Shown piece after piece: positions 5,568-13,144 of a stretch of DNA of 16,967 nt. The stretch's first letter is position 1; the number at the start of each line of letters is the position of its first letter. Under the pieces are notes generated by a model. The model was not told the origin of the DNA. It did no database searches and saw only the letters and a program-made list of their open reading frames with translations. Source of the DNA: an archaeon (lineage in GTDB: Archaea > Asgardarchaeota > Hermodarchaeia > Hermodarchaeales > Hermodarchaeaceae). Position numbers and translations under genes: made by a program. The stretch is taken from positions 1-16,967 of the forward strand of contig JABXGY010000328.1 in assembly GCA_016550395.1 (NCBI GenBank), given 5' to 3'.

Positions 5568-7635
5568 AACTTCTGGACCTTTAATAATTAGCTTTGATAT
5601 TCTTCCTCAAAGCTCTCCATCTGCTAAAAAAGCCCCTCGTTATGCGATGGTGCTTTTTCGAGACGAAGTGCTTGAAACTCAAAGCTCTATCCGACGAAAT
5701 GAATTATTAAAGACGATTCGGAAGCTCCAACCTGACATCATAGCAACTGATAACCTACTTGAATTGGCTTCCACAGAAAAAGGTGTGATTGAGTTTCTAT
5801 CGAAGATTTCTTCTAAAATTCGGGTTATCCAAGTTACTGGCTCACCAATCCATGGTATGACATCATTAAAAAAACTTGCAACACGACACGGAATAGAAGT
5901 AATCAAACATCCTTCGCCGAGTGAGACAGCGACAGTATTAGCGAGATTAGCTGCATTGGGTGTTGGAATAGAAGTTTCTGCTTTAGCACAAGAAACACGA
6001 ATCACAGTAACTAGGGCTAGGAATATTGGACCTGGTGGTTATTCGCAAGCTCGTTATCAGAGACGAATGCATGGAGCTATTCAACAGGTTGCTCGAAAAA
6101 TCTTAGAGAAACTAACTAAAGCGGGTATAGATTATGATGAATATGAAACCAGAACTTCACATGGGTTGTCCAGATGTGTAATTCATGTATACAAAGCGAT
6201 TGATAGCGTTAGCAAATTAGTCCAATCTGAAGTGAATCGAATTGCTGGGGTAGCTGTTCGGATATCCCCAGTAAAACGCCGTTCTCTCTTATATTCGCCA
6301 AGAGAAGAAAATAGAGACCATCTTGGTCCGCGACGATTATTAATCGTTGGCATTGATGCTGGTACAACAGTTGGAATAGCAGTTGCTGATATTTCTGGTC
6401 ATCTGGTTGCTATTCGTAGCGGTCGAGGTTTATCACGGGGAGATGTTATCAGATATTTAGTTGAATTTGGGAAACCGGTTCTAATCGCATCTGATGTATC
6501 TCCTGCTCCTAGTTTCATCGAAAAGCTAAGTAGATCATTACAAGCTCACCTATTTGTTCCGGATAGATTGATGTCTGTAGTGGAGAAAAGAGAGTTAGCG
6601 AAATCATTCACCGAAAATTTTGAACTACGTCCCAGGAACGCCCATCAAAGGGATGCTGTCGCGGCGATTACGAAGGTCTTCCAATCCTACGGGAATAAGT
6701 TGAAATCACTAAACCAGAATTTACGGGAAAGTGAAGAACTTCATTTGATTTCTAAAGCTGTATCGATGGTGTTTCAGGGTGTGTCTATTCGTGATGCACT
6801 CGAACAATCAACAATAAGTAAGGAGCCTAAAGATGCAAAAATTGAACCTTTGATACTCAGTCAATCTATGGAGGAAGGCTCCACACCTGAACAATATAAG
6901 CGACTTATTGATCGTTTGCAGCGACAAGTGGAATCCCTACAAAGGCAACTTGAATTTGTAAAGAATCAATATCTTCAAAGTCTGGAAGGACAAAAGAAAA
7001 CCAACCAAGAATTACAGCAGGTTCTACGTCAACTTAACCGTGCATTAAATAGCGAACAGCGAGAGCAACGCCGTGATGTACAAATCCAACGAAAAGATGC
7101 TGAAATTCAAAGATTAGAAAATAAGCTTCATGAACAAAATCAATCACTTGAGAAGACGAAGCGCTCCTTAACAAATTTGAAATTAATGCGGCAACTAGAA
7201 ATTCAAGGTGAGGTACAACCTGTTTTAGTTCTCCCACACTTTTCTCAAGAAGAACTTCGCAGGCTTAGTGAGCGATATCCACGAAAGAGAAGAAAAGTTG
7301 TATACATCCAGGATCCAAGTGGAGGTGGGCGATCAACAGCTGAACAATTAATTAAATTCGGGGTTCAACTGGTAATAACGCAAGGAACGATGTCTCATCT
7401 AGCACTTAAGCAGTTTAAAGCTGCCCATATACCCGTAATAGATGCAGAATTACTTCAAATCACTGTTGTTGACGAATTTGCCGTTGTTGATGTCGAACAA
7501 TTAAACAAGGAAATCAGAAAATGGCAGGATAATTATGAATCTTCTGAACGCGAAGCGGCAGCTTATGCACTTGAACGGTTAATTGAAGAATACCGACAAG
7601 AGCGACGTAATGAAAGCTCTGAAAACACTGAATGA
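5560..7635 (+). CDS. COG2433/DUF460 protein: RNase H-fold (RuvC/YqgF-like) domain with coiled coil
   Basis: This 691-residue protein has the architecture of the archaeal DUF460/COG2433 family, described as possible RuvC/YqgF-type nucleases. The N-terminal part (1-240) contains the motif GPGGYSQARYQRR at 157-169. The RNase H-like domain (about 258-385) begins LLIVGIDAGTTVGIAV with Asp266. It contains SDVSPAPS (311-318) and ends with NAHQRDAVAAI, where Asp365 matches the final acidic residue of RuvC-like sites. A long Gln/Glu/Arg-rich coiled coil runs from about 443 to 545. The C-terminal domain (550-655) carries DPSGGGRSTAEQLIKFGV and a conserved-looking MSHLAL. The ATG at 5560 follows AAAAGGAG directly and overlaps the RIO2 stop by 8 bases, indicating coupled translation. 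No biochemical function is established to my knowledge. Family recognition is confident; nuclease activity is inference. Confidence 0.88.
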   Translation: MTKTSGPLIISFDILPQSSPSAKKAPRYAMVLFRDEVLETQSSIRRNELLKTIRKLQPDIIATDNLLELASTEKGVIEFLSKISSKIRVIQVTGSPIHGMTSLKKLATRHGIEVIKHPSPSETATVLARLAALGVGIEVSALAQETRITVTRARNIGPGGYSQARYQRRMHGAIQQVARKILEKLTKAGIDYDEYETRTSHGLSRCVIHVYKAIDSVSKLVQSEVNRIAGVAVRISPVKRRSLLYSPREENRDHLGPRRLLIVGIDAGTTVGIAVADISGHLVAIRSGRGLSRGDVIRYLVEFGKPVLIASDVSPAPSFIEKLSRSLQAHLFVPDRLMSVVEKRELAKSFTENFELRPRNAHQRDAVAAITKVFQSYGNKLKSLNQNLRESEELHLISKAVSMVFQGVSIRDALEQSTISKEPKDAKIEPLILSQSMEEGSTPEQYKRLIDRLQRQVESLQRQLEFVKNQYLQSLEGQKKTNQELQQVLRQLNRALNSEQREQRRDVQIQRKDAEIQRLENKLHEQNQSLEKTKRSLTNLKLMRQLEIQGEVQPVLVLPHFSQEELRRLSERYPRKRRKVVYIQDPSGGGRSTAEQLIKFGVQLVITQGTMSHLALKQFKAAHIPVIDAELLQITVVDEFAVVDVEQLNKEIRKWQDNYESSEREAAAYALERLIEEYRQERRNESSENTE

Positions 7636-7664
7636 AAATCAGAGTGGCCCCTATGGCAAAGCAC

Positions 7665-7916
7665 CTATTCCTTATTCTCCCAAATAATCTGTGTTAAATC
7701 TGGTTTGATGTATAGAATATTATTACCTCGGATAAGGACTTCACCAAATTTCGCTGTTGGATTTCCATCCATCAATTCCTCAGCGCCTTCCAAAACAAGA
7801 TTCATGTACATATCAATTTCTTTTAATCTGCCCCGGTATTCTTTACCATCTTTGAGTTTAATTAGAACCAAGTTACTGGTAGCTTTTTGTAGAATTTTAA
7901 TTGGCTGATTTTCCAC
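7665..7916 (-). CDS. Sm-like archaeal protein (LSm)
   Basis: This is a protein of 83 residues from the GTG at 7916. The Sm1 motif spans LIKLKDGKEYRGRLKEIDMY followed by MNLVLEGAEEL, with the usual D..MN. The Sm2 motif is GEVLIRGNNILYI. Such proteins form heptameric rings that bind U-rich RNA and act in tRNA and small RNA metabolism. I prefer the GTG at 7916 because GAGG lies nine bases upstream. A TTG at 7925 is also in frame and would add MNI, but it sits against that same GAGG with no spacing. The gene is convergent with COG2433, 29 bases away, and downstream of the methyltransferase with its own TATA-like box. Length is normal for the family. Confidence 0.92.
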   Translation of the reverse strand: MENQPIKILQKATSNLVLIKLKDGKEYRGRLKEIDMYMNLVLEGAEELMDGNPTAKFGEVLIRGNNILYIKPDLTQIIWENKE

Positions 7917-7958
7917 GATATTCAACCTCGGGAGTAATCCTGCTAACTGTGAGATGCC

Positions 7959-7965
7959 AAATAAA
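7959..7965 (-). promoter_or_regulatory. TATA-like box for the Sm-like protein gene
   Basis: TTTATTT on the minus strand lies about 45 bases before the GTG at 7916. A start site near 7936 would give a leader of about 20 bases with the GAGG site. The gap between the two minus-strand genes is 82-91 bases, so separate transcription is plausible. Confidence 0.35.
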
Positions 7966-8001
7966 GATAACGGTCATAGAGATGATGAAGGGAAGAAAAA
8001 C

Positions 8002-8029
8002 GATTTTTCAGTCAGGTAACTGAAAAATC
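8002..8029 (-). terminator. 10-bp perfect inverted repeat at the methyltransferase stop, possible terminator
   Basis: GATTTTTCAG at 8002-8011 and CTGAAAAATC at 8020-8029 are perfect inverted arms around an 8-base loop. The repeat covers the last codons and stop of the minus-strand methyltransferase. On that strand it is followed at once by a T-rich stretch (GTTTTTCTTCCC). This suits transcription termination or 3' end protection. An operator for the downstream Sm-like gene is a weaker alternative. Confidence 0.5.
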
Positions 8030-8544
8030 AATCCTCCATCTTCCTTTCCAAGATTCTCTAAACGTGCAATCAGACCAGAAAGGTGACTAAGCTCTGCTTC
8101 GAGCTCCCGAATAGACAGGATTTTTTCTAATGTCGTTATTGCTAATGTTCCTCGAGGCTGTATAATTCGGATTAGCTCTTGAATTCCAAGCTGAATATTG
8201 GTTAAATTTTGAATTACTGTTATGCTAATTGCAGTTGGAAAAACGTGGTTGCGGAAGGGTAAAGCCTCAGCTGATGCGCATACCAAAGATACTGCTTGGT
8301 TCCACCTCTGCGATTTTTTGACTTGTTTATCTGCTATTCTTAACATTTCAATTGCCCAATCAACACCAACAACTGGAGCGAAGTCGACAATAGAAGTCAA
8401 CCCAATACCTGTTCCAACACCAACATCTACAATCAGACATTTTTCGAGATAGGTGACTATTGCTTGGTATTTTATTCGCTGAATTAGGGTATACCGACGA
8501 TGATATGATTGCGCCGATTCATTATACAAACGAACTTTACACAC
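8008..8544 (-). CDS. Class I SAM-dependent methyltransferase, substrate unknown
   Basis: This 178-residue protein has a Rossmann-fold methyltransferase core. Motif I is VDVGVGTGIG (39-48), motif II is GVDWA (60-64), the adenine-binding region is CASAEALPF (89-97), and a motif IV-like strand is SITVIQNL (107-114). The N-terminus YNESAQSYHRRY resembles Ubie/Methyltransf_11-type proteins. The chain is short, with no added substrate domain, and ends in a Leu/Glu-rich helix, so the substrate cannot be inferred. The longest start is GTG at 8544. A TTG at 8529 would begin LYNESAQSY and may be the true start. The gene diverges from nucS, and the intergenic region depends on which starts are used. Confidence 0.78.
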   Translation of the reverse strand: MCKVRLYNESAQSYHRRYTLIQRIKYQAIVTYLEKCLIVDVGVGTGIGLTSIVDFAPVVGVDWAIEMLRIADKQVKKSQRWNQAVSLVCASAEALPFRNHVFPTAISITVIQNLTNIQLGIQELIRIIQPRGTLAITTLEKILSIRELEAELSHLSGLIARLENLGKEDGGLIFQLPD

Positions 8545-8606
8545 AATTATTTACTGGTATTCGAAACTTATTTAGAATTCCGGGACGACTCCGACTTGAT
8601 TATACG

Positions 8607-9407
8607 TTGTCAGATCTTGATTCCTCTACGAATGACAAAATTTGGCTGCTACAATCGCCAACCCTAGATCAAGCTCATCAGCTTCTTGAAAAGGCAATTT
8701 TTCAAAAACGACTAATTCAAATTATTGGTAACTGTTACGTCGAGTATTATGGACGCGCGCGATCAGTGCTAACTGAGGGTGAACATCTGATTATTCTAAA
8801 ACGCGATGGAGCCATTCTAGTCCATAAGGAAAGTGGAGTTGAACCCGTTAACTGGCAACCTCCAGGAGCTACACTAAAGATTGCCCAAGAGAATGATAAA
8901 CTCATTCTTTCTGCCAACCGTGCCAAACCACGCGAAACTGTTCGCATTGAATTTTCTCTGCTTTCCATGGTTAGTGCGAGCCTTATTGATGATACGGGTG
9001 AGTTTAGTATGCATTTAACCGAAGATGAGATGCAAAGGGTTCTTAGTGCGCACCCGGAGCTCATCGAAGCTGGACTCCGCACTATACGGCGTGAACGTCC
9101 TGTTGCTCCAGGGTTCATCGATATCTTTGCCCGTGATGACAAAGGACGTTTGGTGATTATCGAAGTTAAACGGCGTCGTGCTGACAGCGAAGCCGTCCAC
9201 CAACTCTTTCGTTATATAAAGAGTTTCGAAACCGAAGATGCCACTCAATTGCGTGGCATTCTTGTCGCACCAAGTCTTACCAAAGGAACCTTCGCTTTGA
9301 TTAAGCAACTCGGTCTTGAATATCGGAAAATTGAACCTCAACAATGTGCAACCTTTCTTTTGAAAAGGAATTCGCGTAAACTCACAGAGTATCTAAATGG
9401 CTCTTAA
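8607..9407 (+). CDS. nucS: Mismatch-specific endonuclease NucS/EndoMS
   Basis: From the TTG at 8607 the protein has 266 residues. The N-terminal DNA-binding/dimerisation domain includes LIQIIGNCYVEYYGRARS and EPVNWQPPG. The C-terminal RecB-like nuclease domain includes GFIDIFARDDKGRLVIIEVK. The active site is intact: Asp172, Glu186 and Lys188, plus Gln199 in HQLFRYI. Each is offset by +12 from the catalytic residues I recall for Pyrococcus abyssi NucS, which supports this start. NucS cuts both strands at mismatches in partnership with PCNA. The last residues (SRKLTEYL) resemble a PCNA-binding box in which Ser replaces Gln. Earlier in-frame starts (ATG 8505, TTG 8460) would overlap the divergent methyltransferase and add 34-49 residues. 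The gene is convergent with the GTPase gene, 11 bases away. Confidence 0.92.
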   Translation: MSDLDSSTNDKIWLLQSPTLDQAHQLLEKAIFQKRLIQIIGNCYVEYYGRARSVLTEGEHLIILKRDGAILVHKESGVEPVNWQPPGATLKIAQENDKLILSANRAKPRETVRIEFSLLSMVSASLIDDTGEFSMHLTEDEMQRVLSAHPELIEAGLRTIRRERPVAPGFIDIFARDDKGRLVIIEVKRRRADSEAVHQLFRYIKSFETEDATQLRGILVAPSLTKGTFALIKQLGLEYRKIEPQQCATFLLKRNSRKLTEYLNGS

Positions 9408-9418
9408 TAATAATTAGG

Positions 9419-9934
9419 TTAGCTAACACAAGTCCAGGCAATCTGGCGAAAAGCATCAGTAACACCGTGTCCTTCTTTAGCGCTAGTCTCAAAATAACCC
9501 CACCCTAGTTGTTGCGCATAAGCTATAGCCTCCTCCGTTGACACTTGGCGCTGATCTACTAAATCAACTTTGTTAGCCAACAAGACTGATGTAACCGCTC
9601 CGGTAACTTGCGCAACTTCATCATACCACCCGGGGATATTTTCAAAGGTCTGACGCCGTGTAACGTCAAATACTAAAATTACACCAGCGGCTCCCCGATA
9701 GAAGACAGGTCGCACAGAACTAAAGTGAGGTTGTCCAGCAAGATCCCATAACTGTAAACGCACTAAAGTATCACCGAAATTTAGTTCTTTCACGGCAAAA
9801 CTAGTTCCGACGGTCATGATGTACGATTCCCGGAAATGACCTTCAGTGTATCGGATAATAAGGCTTGTTTTACCAACGGCGCCATCGCCGACGACACAGA
9901 CTTTGAGGACATATTGGCGTTGCGGTGTACTCAT
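9419..9934 (-). CDS. Rab/Ras-superfamily small GTPase
   Basis: This 171-residue protein carries all five G motifs: G1 GDGAVGKT (16-23), G2 Thr41 or Thr44 in YIMTVGTSF, G3 DLAGQ (64-68), G4 NKVD (121-124) and G5 ETSAKEG (149-155). Switch II reads WDLAGQPHF, keeping the catalytic Gln68 but with Pro where Rab proteins usually have Glu. The Rab-like signatures and full G-domain length are typical of Asgard archaeal GTPases, which are rare in other archaea. The chain ends right after the G domain (AWTCVS). Its Cys169 is third from the end, so there is no CaaX or CC prenylation motif. The ATG at 9934 has an excellent GAGGAGA nine bases upstream. Roles in membrane or cytoskeletal dynamics are only inferred from eukaryotic relatives. 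Confidence 0.92.
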   Translation of the reverse strand: MSTPQRQYVLKVCVVGDGAVGKTSLIIRYTEGHFRESYIMTVGTSFAVKELNFGDTLVRLQLWDLAGQPHFSSVRPVFYRGAAGVILVFDVTRRQTFENIPGWYDEVAQVTGAVTSVLLANKVDLVDQRQVSTEEAIAYAQQLGWGYFETSAKEGHGVTDAFRQIAWTCVS

Positions 9935-10103
9935 GTAGCCTTTCTCCTCATCGGGCTCGGTTTGTCTGACTTACGTTTAAAGCCATATAGAGCTTTCGTT
10001 CATTTTTACTCTTGGGTTTGTTTTTTTGAATATTGGCTAGTTAATTATTATTGCCCAAGACTTTTTATGCAGTTGAAGGTTGGTAGGGGCACGCTAGTTA
10101 ATT
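9935..10103. promoter_or_regulatory. Divergent promoter region between the GTPase and ileS
   Basis: This 169-base gap separates two divergent genes. On the minus strand it holds the GTPase ribosome binding site (9943-9949) and TATA-like CTATATGG and TTTAAA stretches near 9974-9990. On the plus strand CTTTTTATG near 10061-10069 lies about 40 bases before the ileS ATG. No other structure was seen. Confidence 0.4.
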
Positions 10104-13094
10104 ATGGATGGCGGCTTCACAATGCCAGTTTCAGAACTTCCGAAGCAATTTGAGTTACCTTCTTTAGAAGAAGAGATTTTGCTTTTCTGGCAACAGAATC
10201 GAGTGTATGAGTTGGTGACAGAGCAACGTCGAAATCGACCCACATTCAAGTTTTTAGATGGTCCCCCTTATACCACAGGGGCCATACACTTGGGAACCGC
10301 TTGGAATAAAATTCTGAAGGATATGGTCTTACGGTTTCGAAGGATGCAGGGGTTCTGTGTTGTGGATACACCTGGTTTTGATATGCACGGGCTACCTATT
10401 GAGGTTCACGTAGAAAAGGCTCTGGGGATCAAATCGAAACTGGATATTGAAAAAGAGATTGGTGTAGATAAATTCATTGAACAGTGTCAGGATTTTGCTC
10501 TCTCGAATTTGGATCAAATGACGAAGCAGTTCAAACGTTTAGGCGTTTGGATGGATTGGGAAAGACCTTATCGCACGATTGATAACCCCTATATTGAAGG
10601 CACTTGGTATTTAATGAAACGAGCCTCTGAACGAGGATTTCTATACCGCGGGCTAAGATCAATAGATTGTTGTGTTCGTTGTGAGACAGCTCTTGCAAAA
10701 CGAGAGCATGAATTTAAAACAATTGAAGATTATTCAATCTGGGTTAAGTTTCCGGTCCTTGAGAGAACTAAAGAATTCATTGTGATTTGGACGACGACTC
10801 CATGGACACTTCCAGCAAACATGGCAGTAATGGTCAATCCCGAATTCGAATACATCCGCGCCAAGGTTGATGATGAAGTATGGATTCTAGCAAAAGGACT
10901 AGCCAACCTTATACTACAGGCTCTGCTAAACAAGCAATACGAAGTTGTTGAAGAAATCAAAGGAAGAGAGCTCCTGGGGCTTCGGTATGAACATCCCCTA
11001 CTAGATGAAGTTCCCCGACAGGCAAAATTCCGAGAAACCTCTGAGAAAGTTCATTCAGTTGTGCTAAGTGATGAATATGTAACACTAGAGCAAGGAACTG
11101 GACTCGTTCACATGGCTCCGGGACATGGCCCTCAGGACTTCGAAGTGGGTGAGCGCGAGGGGATTCCCATTTTTTGTCCAGTCACGTTTGCTGGTACCTT
11201 CTCAGAAGAAGGTGGAAAATATGCAGGTATGAAAATCCAAGTTGCAAATGAAGTTATTCTCAAGGATTTACGCCGAAAGAACCTCTTAGTTCATCAGGAT
11301 ACAATTGAACACGAATATGCTCACTGCTGGCGATGTGGTAGCCCTCTAGTATACCTTGCCACCGATCAGTGGTTCCTCCGTGTTAGCGAATTACGTGAAG
11401 AAATCATCAAAAAGAACGAAGATGTCTACTGGATCCCTGATTGGGCGGGTCATACCTGGTTCCGTAATTGGGTGCAAAATCTTAGGGACTGGTGCATTTC
11501 CAGGCAACGCTATTGGGGAGCTCCTCTACCAATTTGGAAATGTGACAAATGTGAGGAAATTGAAGTCATTGGAAGCATTGATGAACTAAAGAAGAAAGCT
11601 GGAAAGGTTCCTGAGAACCTCCATCGACCATGGATTGACGATATTACATGGTCTTGTTCGAAATGTAAAAATACAATGAAACGCGTTCCTGATGTCTTAG
11701 ATGTATGGTTAGATAGTGGTGTTGCCCCCTGGGCTACTCGGTGGGCAACCTATGGAACTACTGATTTTGATAATTGGGAAACCGCTGACTTTGTAATGGA
11801 AGGCAAAGATCAAATCAGCAACTGGTTTAATACCCTATTCAATTCTACTATGCTTGCTGATAACCGAGAACCTTACAAAAGTGTTTATATGCATGGCTTT
11901 ACAGCCGATGAGCACGGTCGACCAATGTCAAAATCAAAAGGCATTGGCGTTTTTCCAGAAGAGGTAGTGGAAAAATTTGGTGCTGAAACACTACGAATGT
12001 ATTGCATAAAAAGCACAGGCCCAGGCGAAGACTTGCATTTTCTATGGAAGGATGTCGAAGATACCCGTCGATCTCTCTCAATTCTTTGGAACGTCTATGT
12101 CTTTGCAACCACATTCATGAAAGCCGCAAATTTTGATCCAACCGTTCATCGACTGAAGCCTCAATCCCTACAAACTGAGGATCGATGGATTCTCTCCCAG
12201 TTGTATCTGTTAATAAAACAAGTGGCTGAACGACTGGAGAAATACGAACTTCCATTTATTCCACGATTGATGGAGTCTTTCATCGTCCAGGATTTGAGTC
12301 GTTGGTATATCAAACTGATTCGACCACGAACGTGGGTTAGCTCTCACGATGAAACCAAAATACAAGCATTTACTACGCTTTATTACGTATTAAGAACTCT
12401 TTTGGCAGTTCTAGCTCCAGTTCTTCCGTTCCAGACAGAAAGAATGTATCAGTCTCTCATTCGGTCTGCGGAACCTGATGCTCCAATAAGTGTTCATATG
12501 CTTCCCTGGCCTGATGTCAACGAAAAACTGATTGATTCAGAGTTGAGCCAAGAAATGGAGTGGGTCTCTGCCATTGTAGAAACAACTCAATTCATTCGCC
12601 AAGAGGAAGGGTTGAAACTGCGTTGGCCGTGTCAACGATTAGTCATCGTTCCAACAAAAAAGGAATTCCAACTTGATCATTTTAGTGACGTCGTTGCAAA
12701 CCAAACCAACGTCAAATTAGTAGAGATTAAAAATAAGGCTAAAGGAGAACTACTCAAAAGCAAGGAGTTACCTTTTGCAACGGTATACCTTGATATCAGT
12801 GAAACCCCTGAAATTCGCGCTGAGCGCCTTTCACGTGATCTTATACGCCGAATACAATCAACCCGGAAAAAACAGGGGTTACACGTTACTCAACGCATCG
12901 CATTGTACCTGGCAACCCAGTCATCAGAACTCCATCAGGCAATAGAAACAACTCAAGAAGGTATCACTTCAAAGGTTGGTGCTTTGACCCTTGAAATAGG
13001 CGACAAATTACCCATCTTAAAGGGACTTGCGACTGGGAAACTTAGCTTTGCTGAAGAAGAGGTTCAATTTGGGTTTATTGTCCAAGAGGAATAA
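10104..13094 (+). CDS. ileS: Isoleucyl-tRNA synthetase
   Basis: This 996-residue class Ia synthetase has the HIGH-type motif HLGTA (62-66), preceded by the family's FLDGPPYTTGAIHLG. GFDMHGLPIE points to IleRS rather than ValRS or LeuRS. The editing domain includes VIWTTTPWTLPANMAVMV and GTGLVHMAPGHG. Zinc-knuckle cysteines are seen (CWRCG, CDKC, CSKCK), then WCISRQRYWGAPLPIW and the KMSKS-type loop MSKSK (from residue 608, preceded by Pro). A helical anticodon-binding domain follows. The enzyme charges tRNA-Ile and edits Val-tRNA. Length is slightly below the usual ~1050 but complete. The start could be ATG 10104 or ATG 10122 (MPVSELPKQFELP), the latter having GGCGG seven bases upstream. It is followed by a tRNA gene about 50 bases downstream. 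Confidence 0.96.
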   Translation: MDGGFTMPVSELPKQFELPSLEEEILLFWQQNRVYELVTEQRRNRPTFKFLDGPPYTTGAIHLGTAWNKILKDMVLRFRRMQGFCVVDTPGFDMHGLPIEVHVEKALGIKSKLDIEKEIGVDKFIEQCQDFALSNLDQMTKQFKRLGVWMDWERPYRTIDNPYIEGTWYLMKRASERGFLYRGLRSIDCCVRCETALAKREHEFKTIEDYSIWVKFPVLERTKEFIVIWTTTPWTLPANMAVMVNPEFEYIRAKVDDEVWILAKGLANLILQALLNKQYEVVEEIKGRELLGLRYEHPLLDEVPRQAKFRETSEKVHSVVLSDEYVTLEQGTGLVHMAPGHGPQDFEVGEREGIPIFCPVTFAGTFSEEGGKYAGMKIQVANEVILKDLRRKNLLVHQDTIEHEYAHCWRCGSPLVYLATDQWFLRVSELREEIIKKNEDVYWIPDWAGHTWFRNWVQNLRDWCISRQRYWGAPLPIWKCDKCEEIEVIGSIDELKKKAGKVPENLHRPWIDDITWSCSKCKNTMKRVPDVLDVWLDSGVAPWATRWATYGTTDFDNWETADFVMEGKDQISNWFNTLFNSTMLADNREPYKSVYMHGFTADEHGRPMSKSKGIGVFPEEVVEKFGAETLRMYCIKSTGPGEDLHFLWKDVEDTRRSLSILWNVYVFATTFMKAANFDPTVHRLKPQSLQTEDRWILSQLYLLIKQVAERLEKYELPFIPRLMESFIVQDLSRWYIKLIRPRTWVSSHDETKIQAFTTLYYVLRTLLAVLAPVLPFQTERMYQSLIRSAEPDAPISVHMLPWPDVNEKLIDSELSQEMEWVSAIVETTQFIRQEEGLKLRWPCQRLVIVPTKKEFQLDHFSDVVANQTNVKLVEIKNKAKGELLKSKELPFATVYLDISETPEIRAERLSRDLIRRIQSTRKKQGLHVTQRIALYLATQSSELHQAIETTQEGITSKVGALTLEIGDKLPILKGLATGKLSFAEEEVQFGFIVQEE

Positions 13095-13108
13095 ACAAGA
13101 CCCAACAC

Positions 13109-13115
13109 ATTTAAG
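13109..13115 (+). promoter_or_regulatory. TATA-like box for the tRNA gene
   Basis: ATTTAAG lies 30-36 bases before the first base of the tRNA, the expected position for archaeal tRNA transcription with a leader of a few bases. The preceding CACA and following GCCGCGG show nothing else recognisable. Confidence 0.45.
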
Positions 13116-13144
13116 CCGCGGTAAAACATCTGACAATTCATAAT

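Noticed and set aside
9418..9427. GTTAGCTAAC palindrome between nucS and the GTPase gene
   Set aside because: It is short, overlaps the GTPase stop codon, and is not followed by a T run on either strand, so chance is a sufficient explanation.
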